Positions 34,626 to 43,596 of a stretch of DNA of 64,000 bases are shown in pieces. The notes under the pieces were generated by a model, which was not told the origin of the DNA, searched no databases, and saw only the letters and a program-made list of their open reading frames with translations. The translations under genes and the position numbers were made by a program. The number at the start of each line of letters is the position of its first letter. The stretch's first letter is position 1. The stretch spans positions 682,001-746,000 of the forward strand of contig NZ_JAWHTC010000002.1 of the NCBI RefSeq assembly GCF_032586155.1, written 5' to 3'. Source of the stretch: JAWHTC01 sp032586155. Its GTDB lineage: Bacteria > Pseudomonadota > Alphaproteobacteria > Rhodobacterales > Rhodobacteraceae.

Positions 34626-34720
34626 GACCCCAGACCTTCCCTCCGCCGGTCTTAACCGGTTCAGGTTCAACGGGTTCGCATCACGCATCTCAGCCAACAG
34701 GCACCCCGAGGTAGGTCCGT
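34626..34720 (-). promoter_or_regulatory. TPP riboswitch (THI element)
   Basis: Read on the minus strand the conserved core appears in order: CGGGGTGCC, then GCTGAGA, ACCCGTTGAACCTGA and CCGGTTAAGACCGGCGGAGGG, all hallmarks of the thiamine-pyrophosphate riboswitch. It lies in the leader of thiB, about 45 bases before the ATG, and should reduce thiBPQ expression when TPP is abundant, probably by hiding the ribosome binding site. Confidence 0.95.
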
Positions 34721-34877
34721 CCTAGTGTGCAACGCGCCAATTGGCAAGCCACCATGATCCCTTCATCTGACCCCAAATATCCCGGGGGAGCGGGGGCTGG
34801 CCCCCGTTCCCGTCCTCTGAAACCCTTGGCACCGCCCTTGGCTCACGGTATGCCACCTCCCAAAGGAGCCTATGCAC

Positions 34878-35984
34878 ATGAGCCTGAACACATTCGGTCA
34901 CCTCTTCCGCGTCACCACCTGGGGTGAAAGCCATGGCCCCGCCCTCGGCGCAACGGTCGATGGCTGCCCCCCCGGTGTGCCTCTTGAACCCGAAATGCTC
35001 CAGCATTGGCTAGACAAACGCCGCCCCGGTCAGACCAAGCATACAACCCAGCGACAGGAACCCGATCAGGTCAAAATCCTCTCGGGCGTGTTCGAAGGCG
35101 TGACCACCGGCACCCCGATCCAGCTGATGATCGAGAACACCGACCAGCGTTCAAAGGACTATGGCGAAATAGCCCAAACCTTCCGCCCGGGCCATGCTGA
35201 CATCACCTATCACACCAAATATGGCATCCGGGATTATCGCGGCGGTGGGCGTAGCTCGGCCCGCGAAACCGCCGCCCGCGTTGCCGCCGGCGGCGTGGCG
35301 CGCGAGGCAATCAAGACGCTCGTGCCGGGCTGCGAGATCAAGGGTTACATGACCCAGATGGGCGAGGTCGAAATCGACCGCGACGCCTTTGATTGGGACG
35401 CGATCGACAACAACCCGTTCTGGATCCCGCAAGGCGCAGAGATGGTCGCCAAGTGGGACGAGTATCTCTCGGCCATCCGCAAAGCCCAGAACAGCGTCGG
35501 TGGCGCGGTCGAGGTGGTGGCACGTGGCGTCCCCGCAGGGATCGGCGCCCCGGTCTATGGCAAACTCGACACCGACCTGGCAGCCGCGATGATGTCGATC
35601 AACGCCGTCAAAGGCGTCGAAATCGGCGAAGGCATGGCCGCCGCCGCCCTTAAGGGCACCGAGAACGCCGACGAGATCTTCATGGGCAATGACGGTCAGC
35701 CGGTCTATTCCTCGAACCACGCTGGCGGCATCCTTGGCGGCATTTCCACCGGTCAGGACCTGGTGGTGCGCTTTGCCGTCAAACCCACCTCCTCCATCCT
35801 GACCCCGCGCCAGTCCATCCGCCTGGACGGCACTGCAACCGAGGTCGTCACCAAGGGCCGCCACGACCCCTGCGTCGGCATCCGCGCCGTGCCCGTGGGC
35901 GAGGCGATGATGGCCTGCGTGATCCTTGATCACATGCTTTTGCATCGCGGGCAGGTCGGCGAAAACCAGGGCAAGATCGGCTGA
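34878..35984 (+). CDS. aroC: Chorismate synthase
   Basis: Last step of the shikimate pathway (EPSP to chorismate, FMN dependent). 368 residues starting MSLNTFGHLFRVTTWGESHG; the ATG at 34878 is nine bases after AAAGGAG, better than the ATG at 34872. Signatures RVTTWGESHGPALG, YRGGGRSSARETAARVAAGG and the C-terminal RHDPCVGIRAVPVGEAM are all present. Confidence 0.98.
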   Translation: MSLNTFGHLFRVTTWGESHGPALGATVDGCPPGVPLEPEMLQHWLDKRRPGQTKHTTQRQEPDQVKILSGVFEGVTTGTPIQLMIENTDQRSKDYGEIAQTFRPGHADITYHTKYGIRDYRGGGRSSARETAARVAAGGVAREAIKTLVPGCEIKGYMTQMGEVEIDRDAFDWDAIDNNPFWIPQGAEMVAKWDEYLSAIRKAQNSVGGAVEVVARGVPAGIGAPVYGKLDTDLAAAMMSINAVKGVEIGEGMAAAALKGTENADEIFMGNDGQPVYSSNHAGGILGGISTGQDLVVRFAVKPTSSILTPRQSIRLDGTATEVVTKGRHDPCVGIRAVPVGEAMMACVILDHMLLHRGQVGENQGKIG

Positions 35985-36641
35985 ATGGAGGCCCTGCGCC
36001 AACGCCTGCGTCAAGTGGCCTTGGCGGAGATGAACAGCGACCCGGCGCATGACCTCGCCCATCTTGACCGGGTCTGGGAAAACGCCCGCACGATTGCGTC
36101 AGACATGGCCAACTTGGACATGACCGCCCTGTTGGCGGCGGCCTACCTACACGATCTGATCAACCTGCCCAAGGCCTCGCCCAATCGCGCCCAAGCCTCG
36201 ACTCTGTCGGCAAAACGCGCGGCGAAACTCTTGCCCACCCTCAGCCTGACGAAGGGCCAAGTCGCTGCAACTTGCCACGCCATCGAAGCTCACAGTTTCT
36301 CGGCCGGGATCATGCCCGAAACAAACGAGGCCCGCATCCTGCGCGACGCCGATCGGCTTGATGCGCTTGGCGCGATTGGCATCGCACGCTGGTTTGCCAC
36401 CTCAAACGAGATGGGCCGACCCTTCTATGATCCCGACGACCCCTTTGCAAAAAACCGCACCCCTGATGATCGCCGCTTTGCGCTCGACCATTGGCGCATG
36501 AAACTGCAAGCTCTCTCGGGTGGGATGTGCACCAAGAAAGGACGTATCATGGCACAGGAGCGGGTGGATCACATGGTCGATTTCCTTGCACAGCTCGCAA
36601 CCGAGTTGGGTACAGAATTGCCCGGCGACTGGAGGGCGTAG
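35985..36641 (+). CDS. HD-domain phosphohydrolase
   Basis: 218 residues of the YedJ-like HD group: metal-binding His and His-Asp appear in HDLAHLDRVWENA and AAYLHDLINLPK, with a later RDADRLDALGAIG that carries the last metal Asp. Substrate unknown, a phosphorylated metabolite or nucleotide. Its ATG begins directly after the aroC stop, so the two are probably co-transcribed. Confidence 0.85.
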   Translation: MEALRQRLRQVALAEMNSDPAHDLAHLDRVWENARTIASDMANLDMTALLAAAYLHDLINLPKASPNRAQASTLSAKRAAKLLPTLSLTKGQVAATCHAIEAHSFSAGIMPETNEARILRDADRLDALGAIGIARWFATSNEMGRPFYDPDDPFAKNRTPDDRRFALDHWRMKLQALSGGMCTKKGRIMAQERVDHMVDFLAQLATELGTELPGDWRA

Positions 36642-36644
36642 CCC

Positions 36645-37586
36645 ATGCTCACGATCCTTGCCATTACCTTCCCGATCTATGCGATCATCGCGCTTGGGTA
36701 CATCGCGGTCCGTCAGGGCGTCTTCAAGCCCGAACAGATGCCCGTCTTTGGCGGCTACGTTCTCAACATTGCCCTGCCCGCGCTTTTGTTCAACGCTGTC
36801 GCAACCCGCGATGTTGGCGACGTGTTCAATCTTACCTATATGGCGGTTTTCCTTGTCGGAGCGCTTGCCACTATCGCCATTGCATATCTGGCCTTCACCG
36901 CGCTTGGCATCTCGCCATCCCGCCGCGCTGTGGCGATCATGGGCACCACCTGCCCCAACTCGGGTTTTGTCGGCTATCCGGTGATGCTCTTGGCCTTTCC
37001 GGGCATCGCCGGGCAGATCCTGGCCCTCAACATGCTGGTCGAAAACTTCGTGATCATCCCGATCTGCCTTGCGCTGATGGAGGCCTCCAAGGCCGAGGAC
37101 GCCCATATCCTGCGCAAATTGCGCAACATCCTCTGGGGCGTGCTGAAGCGACCGATGGTGCTTGCCCTTCTCGCCGGGCTCGCTGTGTCGATCAGCGGGA
37201 TCGAGATGCCCGCACCCGTTCTGCGGGTCTTTGGCATGCTGGCGGCCTCGGCCTCGGCACTGGCGCTCTTCGTGATCGGCGGCGCACTGGTTGGCGTACC
37301 ATTCCGGGGCAACCGTGCCACCGCGGTTCAAATCGTTCTAGGCAAGCTGCTCCTGCATCCGGTCATGGTTTTTCTTGCGCTGATCATGGCCCCAATGATC
37401 GGTTTTGCCCCGCTCCCGCCGGACTTGGCGGCGGCGGTGGTGATCTCTGCCGCTATCCCGATGTTCTCGGTCTATGCGCTGTTTGCGCAGGAATTGGGCC
37501 ACGAAGGTATGGCCTCCATCGCCCAGATTCTTGCAACGTCACTGGCGTTCTTTACGCTCAGTGCGCTTTTGTTCGTGATACTTTAA
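36645..37586 (+). CDS. AEC-family transporter (auxin efflux carrier type)
   Basis: 313 residues, about ten hydrophobic segments, beginning ITFPIYAIIALGYIAVRQGV with the family motif NIALPALLFNAV and the later TCPNSGFVGYPVMLLAFPGI. AEC proteins export small organic acids such as malonate or malate. Three bases after the HD gene; substrate unknown. Its last 4 bases overlap the convergent thioredoxin gene. Confidence 0.88.
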   Translation: MLTILAITFPIYAIIALGYIAVRQGVFKPEQMPVFGGYVLNIALPALLFNAVATRDVGDVFNLTYMAVFLVGALATIAIAYLAFTALGISPSRRAVAIMGTTCPNSGFVGYPVMLLAFPGIAGQILALNMLVENFVIIPICLALMEASKAEDAHILRKLRNILWGVLKRPMVLALLAGLAVSISGIEMPAPVLRVFGMLAASASALALFVIGGALVGVPFRGNRATAVQIVLGKLLLHPVMVFLALIMAPMIGFAPLPPDLAAAVVISAAIPMFSVYALFAQELGHEGMASIAQILATSLAFFTLSALLFVIL

Positions 37587-37993
37587 GCCGTCGCCGCGTC
37601 CAGCGCCGCATCCATCAGCGCCTTGATCGACTCTCGGCTGGTGTCGGCCACGATTCGCCCAAGTTCCGCATCGCCCTTCAGAACCACAAGGGTCGAGCGG
37701 CGCGGGATTTCCAGATCGAACGCCAGCTCGCTGCGGCCATATTCGTCCCAGTCGACATTGATGAAGGTGATGTTCTTGTCATAGGCCGGGTTCTCGCCCT
37801 TGAGCGCATTGATCACCCGCTCCTGCGCCTTGCAGGTGCCGCACCAACTGGCCTTGAAATCAAGAAACACAGTCTCACCCTTGGCCAGGTGTTTCTTCAC
37901 CAGACCCGGTTTGTACTCCAGCGGGGCCGCTTTCGCTGCCATCGGGACCAGCGCCAGTGCCGCGCCTGCGGCGATAAAGTCACGTCGTTTCAT
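37583..37993 (-). CDS. Exported thioredoxin-fold protein
   Basis: 136 residues from the ATG at 37993. A twin-arginine-like leader (MKRRDFIAAGAALALVPMAA) precedes a thioredoxin fold with the active-site pair in FKASWCGTCKAQE. The TSRESI region near the C-terminus is family-typical. It probably reduces disulfides or heme-ligation Cys in the periplasm using electrons from the CcdA-like protein encoded just upstream on the same strand. Confidence 0.88.
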   Translation of the reverse strand: MKRRDFIAAGAALALVPMAAKAAPLEYKPGLVKKHLAKGETVFLDFKASWCGTCKAQERVINALKGENPAYDKNITFINVDWDEYGRSELAFDLEIPRRSTLVVLKGDAELGRIVADTSRESIKALMDAALDAATA

Positions 37994-38007
37994 TTCCTCA
38001 CTCCTTT

Positions 38008-38721
38008 TCACAGGGAAACCGAAAAATCCGTCAGCCAATAGGGAAGTACATCCAGCGCCCAGGCCTCGATCATGTGGTGAACGCGGAACAGAATCATCAG
38101 GCCCACGGCGACGAAAACCACGCCCAACACGGGTCGTGCCTTCTCGGCAATCCGGCGCATCAATGCCTGTCTGCGTTGCAGGGCAGACCGTGCACCATAG
38201 CCCAGCGCCAAGATGATCGTCGATACGCCCATAGCAAAGCTGATCATGATCCCGAGTGCCAAAGCCAAACTTTCGCCCTGATAGGCCAGCGAGATCGCAC
38301 CACCAAGCGTCGGCCCCACGCAGGGACTCCAGACCGCGCCAAGCAGGGCACCGCCCAGGAACTGACCGCCAAGGTTCTGTCGGTCCAACGCATCCATCCG
38401 CGCATCTGCGCCAGCGGCAACCCCGGCGGTTGCGGTGGAAAACGCCATGCTGAAACGCGGCACGAGCAGGACCAGGCCAAACCCGATCATCATGACCGCG
38501 CCAGCCTGGCTTATCATTTGTTCATCCAGACCCAGCGCTCGGCCAAACACCGCAACTGAGAAGCCCAGTACCACAAAGGACAAGCTCATCCCGGCGGCCA
38601 ACGCCACAGGCCCCCAACGGCTGACCTGCAAGGCGGTGGCCAGGACAATCGGCAACACCGGCAGAACGCAGGGGTTGATCAGGGTCAGCAACCCGGCCAG
38701 ATATCCAAATAGCAATTCCAT
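38008..38721 (-). CDS. CcdA/DsbD-type transmembrane electron carrier
   Basis: 237 residues with six membrane segments. The functional Cys sit in LLTLINPCVLPVLPI and VWSPCVGPTLGGA, the CcdA pair that moves electrons across the membrane. Start at the ATG at 38721; an in-frame GTG lies 36 bases further upstream. The thioredoxin gene follows 14 bases later, a typical CcdA-thioredoxin pair for cytochrome maturation or disulfide reduction. Confidence 0.9.
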   Translation of the reverse strand: MELLFGYLAGLLTLINPCVLPVLPIVLATALQVSRWGPVALAAGMSLSFVVLGFSVAVFGRALGLDEQMISQAGAVMMIGFGLVLLVPRFSMAFSTATAGVAAGADARMDALDRQNLGGQFLGGALLGAVWSPCVGPTLGGAISLAYQGESLALALGIMISFAMGVSTIILALGYGARSALQRRQALMRRIAEKARPVLGVVFVAVGLMILFRVHHMIEAWALDVLPYWLTDFSVSL

Positions 38722-38779
38722 GAGCCAACAGCTAGAACAGCCCGCTTTGCGGGTCACCTAACATTCGCCGCACGGCGGT

Positions 38780-39655
38780 TCACGCCTGCGTGGGCTTTTG
38801 TTTCGAAAGCTGCACCGCCAGAATGCCTGCCGCGACGATGAACACCCCGATCACGTCCCACGCACCCATGTTCTCACCCAGAAACACCCAGGCCACGGCC
38901 ACCCCGAAGAACGGGTTGAGAAAGTGGAAGGTCGCGGCCTTCACCGCACCGATCATGTTGACCAAGGTGAACCACACCCATGTGGCCAGGATACCCGGCA
39001 CCAGTGTCGTATAAACAAAGGCCACAAAAAGTTTCCAACTCCAGGTCACCTCGATGGTCTCGGTTGCCCCGGCGACAACCGCCAAACAGGCCGAGCCCAC
39101 CAGCATTTGCAACCCGACAATCATCATCACGTTGCCACCGGACGAGGCTCCACGCACCGACAGGGTGGCAATCGCCAGGGCAAATGCCCCGACGAAACAA
39201 AGCGCAATCCCGGTCCAGTCAAGTCCACCTTCCAGCCGCCCGCCCATGATCAGGGCCACGCCGACAAAACCCATGATCAAGCCAAGGATCGCCAGCGGCG
39301 GCAACCGATCCCTCAGTGCAAGCCAGCCCAGAAGTGCCACCATCAACGGCATGGTCGAGGCAATGATCGAGGCCAGCCCGGCCTCGACCCACTGCATCGC
39401 CACAAAATTTAACCCCAGGTAAAGCGCGTTCTGGCAGATGCCAAAGATGATCGTCGCGCGCCATTGCACCCGGGTCAGGCGCGGGGTTTGGCCCAGAGCG
39501 GCGGCAATCGCGATGGCAATCACGCCTGAGATCAAGAAGCGAAGGGACAGCGACGCCATCGGCGGGGCGTGGGCGACGATCACCCGGGCCGAGGTAAAGG
39601 CCGAGGACCACATGAAGGCAAAGACCACCCCCATGAAAATTGCGCGCGCGTTCAT
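38780..39655 (-). CDS. EamA/DMT-family transporter
   Basis: 291 residues with ten membrane segments in two EamA repeats; typical motifs are FMWSSAFTSARVIV near the start and FHFLNPFFGVAVAWVFLGEN in the second repeat. Exports a small metabolite; substrate unknown. Confidence 0.92.
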   Translation of the reverse strand: MNARAIFMGVVFAFMWSSAFTSARVIVAHAPPMASLSLRFLISGVIAIAIAAALGQTPRLTRVQWRATIIFGICQNALYLGLNFVAMQWVEAGLASIIASTMPLMVALLGWLALRDRLPPLAILGLIMGFVGVALIMGGRLEGGLDWTGIALCFVGAFALAIATLSVRGASSGGNVMMIVGLQMLVGSACLAVVAGATETIEVTWSWKLFVAFVYTTLVPGILATWVWFTLVNMIGAVKAATFHFLNPFFGVAVAWVFLGENMGAWDVIGVFIVAAGILAVQLSKQKPTQA

Positions 39656-39727
39656 TGGAGTGTTTGCCTTGCCTTGCCCCGGTCCAGCGCAGTTAACTAT
39701 GCAACATCTCGAACGGCAAGGGTGGGT

Positions 39728-40093
39728 ATGATGGCAGAATATGACGGGTTGATCACGTGGGTCTATTGCGATGATCTTGAAACCACCTGCTCCTTCTATG
39801 GCGAGACTCTCGGCCTACCGCTGTGGCGCGATGCCGGAGCGGCGCGAATCTACAGGGTGGAAGGCGGCATGATTGGCGTCTGCCGCGCCTTCAAGGACCG
39901 CGTGATCGAACCGCGGGGCAGCATGATCACGCTTCTGACCGATAACGTCGACCAGATTTATGCTCGGCTTGTACAGCAAGATGCCGCGGTTGATGGTCCG
40001 CCTGAGGTGCTTGAACAATTCGGCATCTACAGCTTTTTCTGCCGTGATCCCAATGGCTATTTCATCGAGGTACAGAAATTCCTTGACCCGTAA
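39728..40093 (+). CDS. VOC (glyoxalase/bleomycin resistance fold) protein
   Basis: 121 residues with the paired beta-alpha-beta-beta-beta modules of the VOC fold: WVYCDDLETTCSFYGETLGL and FFCRDPNGYFIEVQKFLDP, the latter with the metal-ligand Glu. The start (ATG at 39728, or 39731) lies after GGGTGGG. Divergent from the DMT transporter. Ends before a bidirectional terminator. Function not assignable. Confidence 0.85.
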   Translation: MMAEYDGLITWVYCDDLETTCSFYGETLGLPLWRDAGAARIYRVEGGMIGVCRAFKDRVIEPRGSMITLLTDNVDQIYARLVQQDAAVDGPPEVLEQFGIYSFFCRDPNGYFIEVQKFLDP

Positions 40094-40105
40094 ATACCCA
40101 AACGA

Positions 40106-40136
40106 AAAGGGCTGCCCAATTGGGCAGCCCTTTCCG
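40106..40136. terminator. Bidirectional terminator
   Basis: Perfect palindromic stem AAAGGGCTGCCC/GGGCAGCCCTTT with loop AATT and AAAA/TTTC flanks, placed between the convergent VOC and HU genes. Confidence 0.9.
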
Positions 40137-40157
40137 AAACTGTTGATCGTAGATTGA

Positions 40158-40445
40158 TCAGCCGTTCACGCTGTCTTTCAACGCTTTGGCGATGGTCATC
40201 TTCACCACCTTGTCGGCTTCTTTCGGAATTTGCTCACCGGTGGCGGGGTTGCGCACCATGCGCGCGGGGCGCTCGCGGCAGTAGATCTTGCCAACGCCGG
40301 GCAGGGTCACAGCGCCGCCGCCCGAGACTTCGCGGGTGATGATCGCAATGATCGCATCCAGCGCGCCGGAAGCGGATTTTTTGTCGCTGCCCATTTCTTC
40401 GGCCAGAGCGGCCACAAGCTGGGTCTTGGTCATCGGTTTTGCCAT
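40158..40445 (-). CDS. hup: HU-family DNA-binding protein
   Basis: 95 residues: MTKTQLVAALAEEMGSDKKS, then LPGVGKIYCRERPARMVRNP and ATGEQIPK, the beta-arm of HU. The arm keeps the R-x-x-R-x-x-R-N-P-A-T-G pattern that intercalates DNA. Nucleoid protein. Confidence 0.96.
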   Translation of the reverse strand: MAKPMTKTQLVAALAEEMGSDKKSASGALDAIIAIITREVSGGGAVTLPGVGKIYCRERPARMVRNPATGEQIPKEADKVVKMTIAKALKDSVNG

Positions 40446-40577
40446 TTCTTGGTCTCCTTCACTTGCCCGATCTCTTGGGCCTCATTGCCGTCATATAACG
40501 GAATATGGGGCATCAACACAATGAATAGTGGGTGTTTGCAAGCGAAAAACTTGGGTTTTCGGCCAGTTTTTGCAGGC

Positions 40578-42053
40578 TCACAGGAAAGCGGTTTCGTTGA
40601 AACTGCGCAATTTCCGGCTGTGAATACGTTCCAGCGGCATCTCACGCAACGCTTCCATTGCCCGAATCCCGATCATCAGGTGGCGTTCCACCTGGGTCTT
40701 GTAGAAGTCCGAAGCCATACCCGGCAACTTTAATTCGCCATGCAACGGTTTGTCCGATACACATAAAAGTGTGCCGTATGGCACCCGGAACCGGAACCCG
40801 TTGGCGGCAATGGTGGCGCTTTCCATATCAAGCGCAATTGCCCGGCTCTGGCTCAGACGCTGCACCGGGCCTGTATGCTCTCGTAATTCCCAGTTGCGAT
40901 TGTCGAAACTTGCCACTGTGCCGGTTCGCATGATCCGTTTCAATTCGTACCCTTCCAACCGTGTCACCTCGGCCACCGCATTTTCCAACGCGATCTGTAT
41001 CTCGGCCAAAGGCGGCACCGGCACCCAAGTTGGCAAGTCGTCATCCAGCACCTTGTCCTCGCGCAGATAGGCATGGGCCAGTACGAAGTCACCGAGGGCC
41101 TGAGAGTTTCGCAACCCCGCACAGTGCCCAACCATCAACCAGGCATGCGGTCGCAATACGGCGATATGATCGGTGGCAGTTTTTGCGTTCGACGGCCCAA
41201 CCCCGATATTGACCAGCGATATCCCCGAACCGTCGGCACGTTTCAAATGATAGGTCGGCATCTGCGGCAGCTTGGACGGGCGGTCGATGGCACATTGCCC
41301 GTCTAGGATCTCGCAATTGCCGGGTCCGACAAAGCTCACATAATCACTGTCCGGGTCATCCAGCGCGTTGCGGGCGAACTCCTCGAATTCCTCGACATAG
41401 AACTGGTAGTTGGTGAACAGCACGTGGTTCTGAAAATGCTCTGGATCAGTGGCGGTGTAATGGCTCAAACGCGCCAACGAGTAATCAACCCGCTGTGCGG
41501 TGAAAGGGGCCAAGGGCATTTCGCCCCCCGATCCCGGCTGGTAGGTCCCGTTGACGATGTCATCATTGGTGGTGCTCAACTCGGGCACATCAAAGTAGTC
41601 GCGCAGGGTGAAATCGGCCGCGCCTTGCTGCGGCACCTGGATGTTCACGTCGTTCGCCACCGCAAAATGCACTGGCATTGGCGTCTCGGACAGCCCGATC
41701 TCCACCGCCACGCCGTGCGCATCGATCAGCAGATCAATCTGCTGCGCAAGATAATTGGCAAAGAGTAGCGGGCGTGTGATCGTGGCGACGTGACAACCCG
41801 GATCCGACACATGGCCAAAACTCAACCGGGTGTCGACCTGGGCAAAACTCGTAGTTTCGATCCGGATCATCGGGTAGTAGGCCCTGATCTTCTTTTCCGG
41901 CACCTCGCCCGCCATGGCCGACAAGAAATGCCGGCTCAGGAATCCAACCGCCTCGTCATAAAGCGTGATCAGATGCTCAACCGCAGCTTGGCCCGTTTCA
42001 AACGCTTGCGACCTCACGGTTTCGGGTGTCAGATATCGTCCGCTCTCACTCAT
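40578..42053 (-). CDS. amn: AMP nucleosidase
   Basis: Hydrolyses AMP to adenine and ribose 5-phosphate. 491 residues, the bacterial size. The N-terminal regulatory domain (FGHVSDPGCHVATITRPLLF) is followed by the nucleoside-phosphorylase-like catalytic domain (LVNIGVGPSNAKTATDHIAV, RPHAWLMVGHCAGLRNSQAL, ALDMESATIAANGFR with the ribose-binding Glu-Met-Glu-like motif). Single gene; its promoter should lie in 42054-42162. Confidence 0.96.
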   Translation of the reverse strand: MSESGRYLTPETVRSQAFETGQAAVEHLITLYDEAVGFLSRHFLSAMAGEVPEKKIRAYYPMIRIETTSFAQVDTRLSFGHVSDPGCHVATITRPLLFANYLAQQIDLLIDAHGVAVEIGLSETPMPVHFAVANDVNIQVPQQGAADFTLRDYFDVPELSTTNDDIVNGTYQPGSGGEMPLAPFTAQRVDYSLARLSHYTATDPEHFQNHVLFTNYQFYVEEFEEFARNALDDPDSDYVSFVGPGNCEILDGQCAIDRPSKLPQMPTYHLKRADGSGISLVNIGVGPSNAKTATDHIAVLRPHAWLMVGHCAGLRNSQALGDFVLAHAYLREDKVLDDDLPTWVPVPPLAEIQIALENAVAEVTRLEGYELKRIMRTGTVASFDNRNWELREHTGPVQRLSQSRAIALDMESATIAANGFRFRVPYGTLLCVSDKPLHGELKLPGMASDFYKTQVERHLMIGIRAMEALREMPLERIHSRKLRSFNETAFL

Positions 42054-42162
42054 CCTGTCGCGCTCCCTGAAAAAGACATTATCACATTTTATGTCAGCTA
42101 TGTTGACATAACCACCAGCCGCTTACAAGCTTGGCGAGTATACGCCACGAAAGGGTCATGTC

Positions 42163-42582
42163 ATGGATTACGAAACCGTCAACGCCAATGACTTCGGTGC
42201 CTCCCTGCGCGGACTCGGCCTGAATGTTCTGGTACGCGACGTACGCGCCACTGCCGGTTTCCTGCAATCGGTGTTCGGCATCGGAATCCACCAGCTCACG
42301 GATGATTTCGCCATCGCCACCTATGGCGAAGAGGTGTTCCAACTCCATGCCGACAGCACCTATTCGAGACACCCGCTTTTGCACATGTTGCCGGAAAACC
42401 CACCCCGCGGTGCCGGACTTGAAATCCATCTCTATGACACCGACCCGGACGAGGCGGTGCAAAAAGCAGAGGCCACCGGGGCCACCATCCTGACCGCACC
42501 GACCGACAAACCCCATGGTCTGCGTGAGGCCCATATCCTCGATGCCGATGGCTATTGCTGGGTACCCTCACGGCCGCTCTGA
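42163..42582 (+). CDS. VOC-family protein
   Basis: 139 residues. LGLNVLVRDVRATAGFLQSV and GLREAHILDADGYCWVPSRP give the VOC pattern, but typical metal His ligands are not all evident. Divergent from amn. About 200 bases upstream of an aldolase gene in the same direction; whether they share a transcript is open. Confidence 0.82.
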   Translation: MDYETVNANDFGASLRGLGLNVLVRDVRATAGFLQSVFGIGIHQLTDDFAIATYGEEVFQLHADSTYSRHPLLHMLPENPPRGAGLEIHLYDTDPDEAVQKAEATGATILTAPTDKPHGLREAHILDADGYCWVPSRPL

Positions 42583-42794
42583 CCAAACAACCGGTCTCTT
42601 TCTTGGTACAGACACTCAATCCCGGCTTCTCCAACGGTGCAGCGCCGCACGTGTCGCGTCACCTCACCACTTTCTGAACAAATCGTGCAGAAGTACTCAC
42701 CTTTATCACCTCCGCCAATGCCAAGGTCGCAAACTGGCAAGACAGTCGCATCCGGTCCATGCTGCCCTTGGACGACACTCAAGGGAGGCCCGCC

Positions 42795-43550
42795 ATGTCC
42801 ATCGCAAAGCTACAAACCAATATCGATCATTGGCCCGAACGGGTTGACCTCGCTGCCGCCTTCCGCTGGACCGAACGGCTGAACCTGCACGAAGGTGTCG
42901 CCAACCATTTCAGCCTGGCGGTAAATGATGATGGCACCCAATTCCTGATGAACCCGAACCAGATGCATTTCTCACGTATCCGGGCTTCGGACCTTCTGTT
43001 CCTTGATGCCAACGACCCCGGCACACTCGAAGGTCCCAACGCGCCTGATCCCACCGCCTGGGGGCTGCACGGCTCGATCCATCGCCGCTGTCCGCATGTG
43101 CGCTGCGCCATGCATGTGCATTCGATCCACGCCACGGTTCTGGCCAGCCTGGCCGACAGTAACATGCCCCCGATCGATCAGAACACTGCCACCTTCTACA
43201 ATCGCTACGTCATCGACGAAGAATTCGGCGGTCTAGCCTTTGAGGAAGAAGGTGAACGTTGCGCCACCCTTCTTAGCGACCCAAAGAAAAAGACCATGAT
43301 CATGGGCAACCACGGTGTCATGATCACCGGCACCACCGTGGCCGAGACTTTCAACCGGCTCTACTATTTCGAGCGCGCCGCCGAGACCTATATCCGCGCC
43401 CTGCAGACCGGTCAGCCTCTGCGCATTCTGTCCGACGAGGTCGCCGAGAAGACCGCCCGCGAGCTTGAGGAGTACCCCGAACAGGACACCCGCCACCTGG
43501 CCGAACTCAAGGCCATCCTCGACGAGGAAAGCTCGAACTACGCCACATGA
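42795..43550 (+). CDS. Class II aldolase/adducin-family protein
   Basis: 251 residues from the ATG at 42795 (GGGAGG upstream). The zinc-site His pair is in CAMHVHSIHATVLASL, and IMGNHGVMITGTTVAETFNR is the family's C-terminal signature. Such enzymes cleave sugar phosphates (fuculose, ribulose) or act as decarboxylases. The substrate is unknown; the neighbours are two sterol-desaturase-like genes. Confidence 0.9.
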   Translation: MSIAKLQTNIDHWPERVDLAAAFRWTERLNLHEGVANHFSLAVNDDGTQFLMNPNQMHFSRIRASDLLFLDANDPGTLEGPNAPDPTAWGLHGSIHRRCPHVRCAMHVHSIHATVLASLADSNMPPIDQNTATFYNRYVIDEEFGGLAFEEEGERCATLLSDPKKKTMIMGNHGVMITGTTVAETFNRLYYFERAAETYIRALQTGQPLRILSDEVAEKTARELEEYPEQDTRHLAELKAILDEESSNYAT

Positions 43551-43596
43551 TCCCGTAGGCCGGGCTTCAGCCCTGCACCCGCCGGAGCGCAGCCCC

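Noticed and set aside
42552..42782. Minus-strand frame with a C-x-x-C and H-x-x-x-C pattern resembling a small zinc ribbon
   Set aside because: It overlaps the end of the VOC gene, lacks a clear ribosome binding site and has only weak zinc-site spacing; not supported as a gene.
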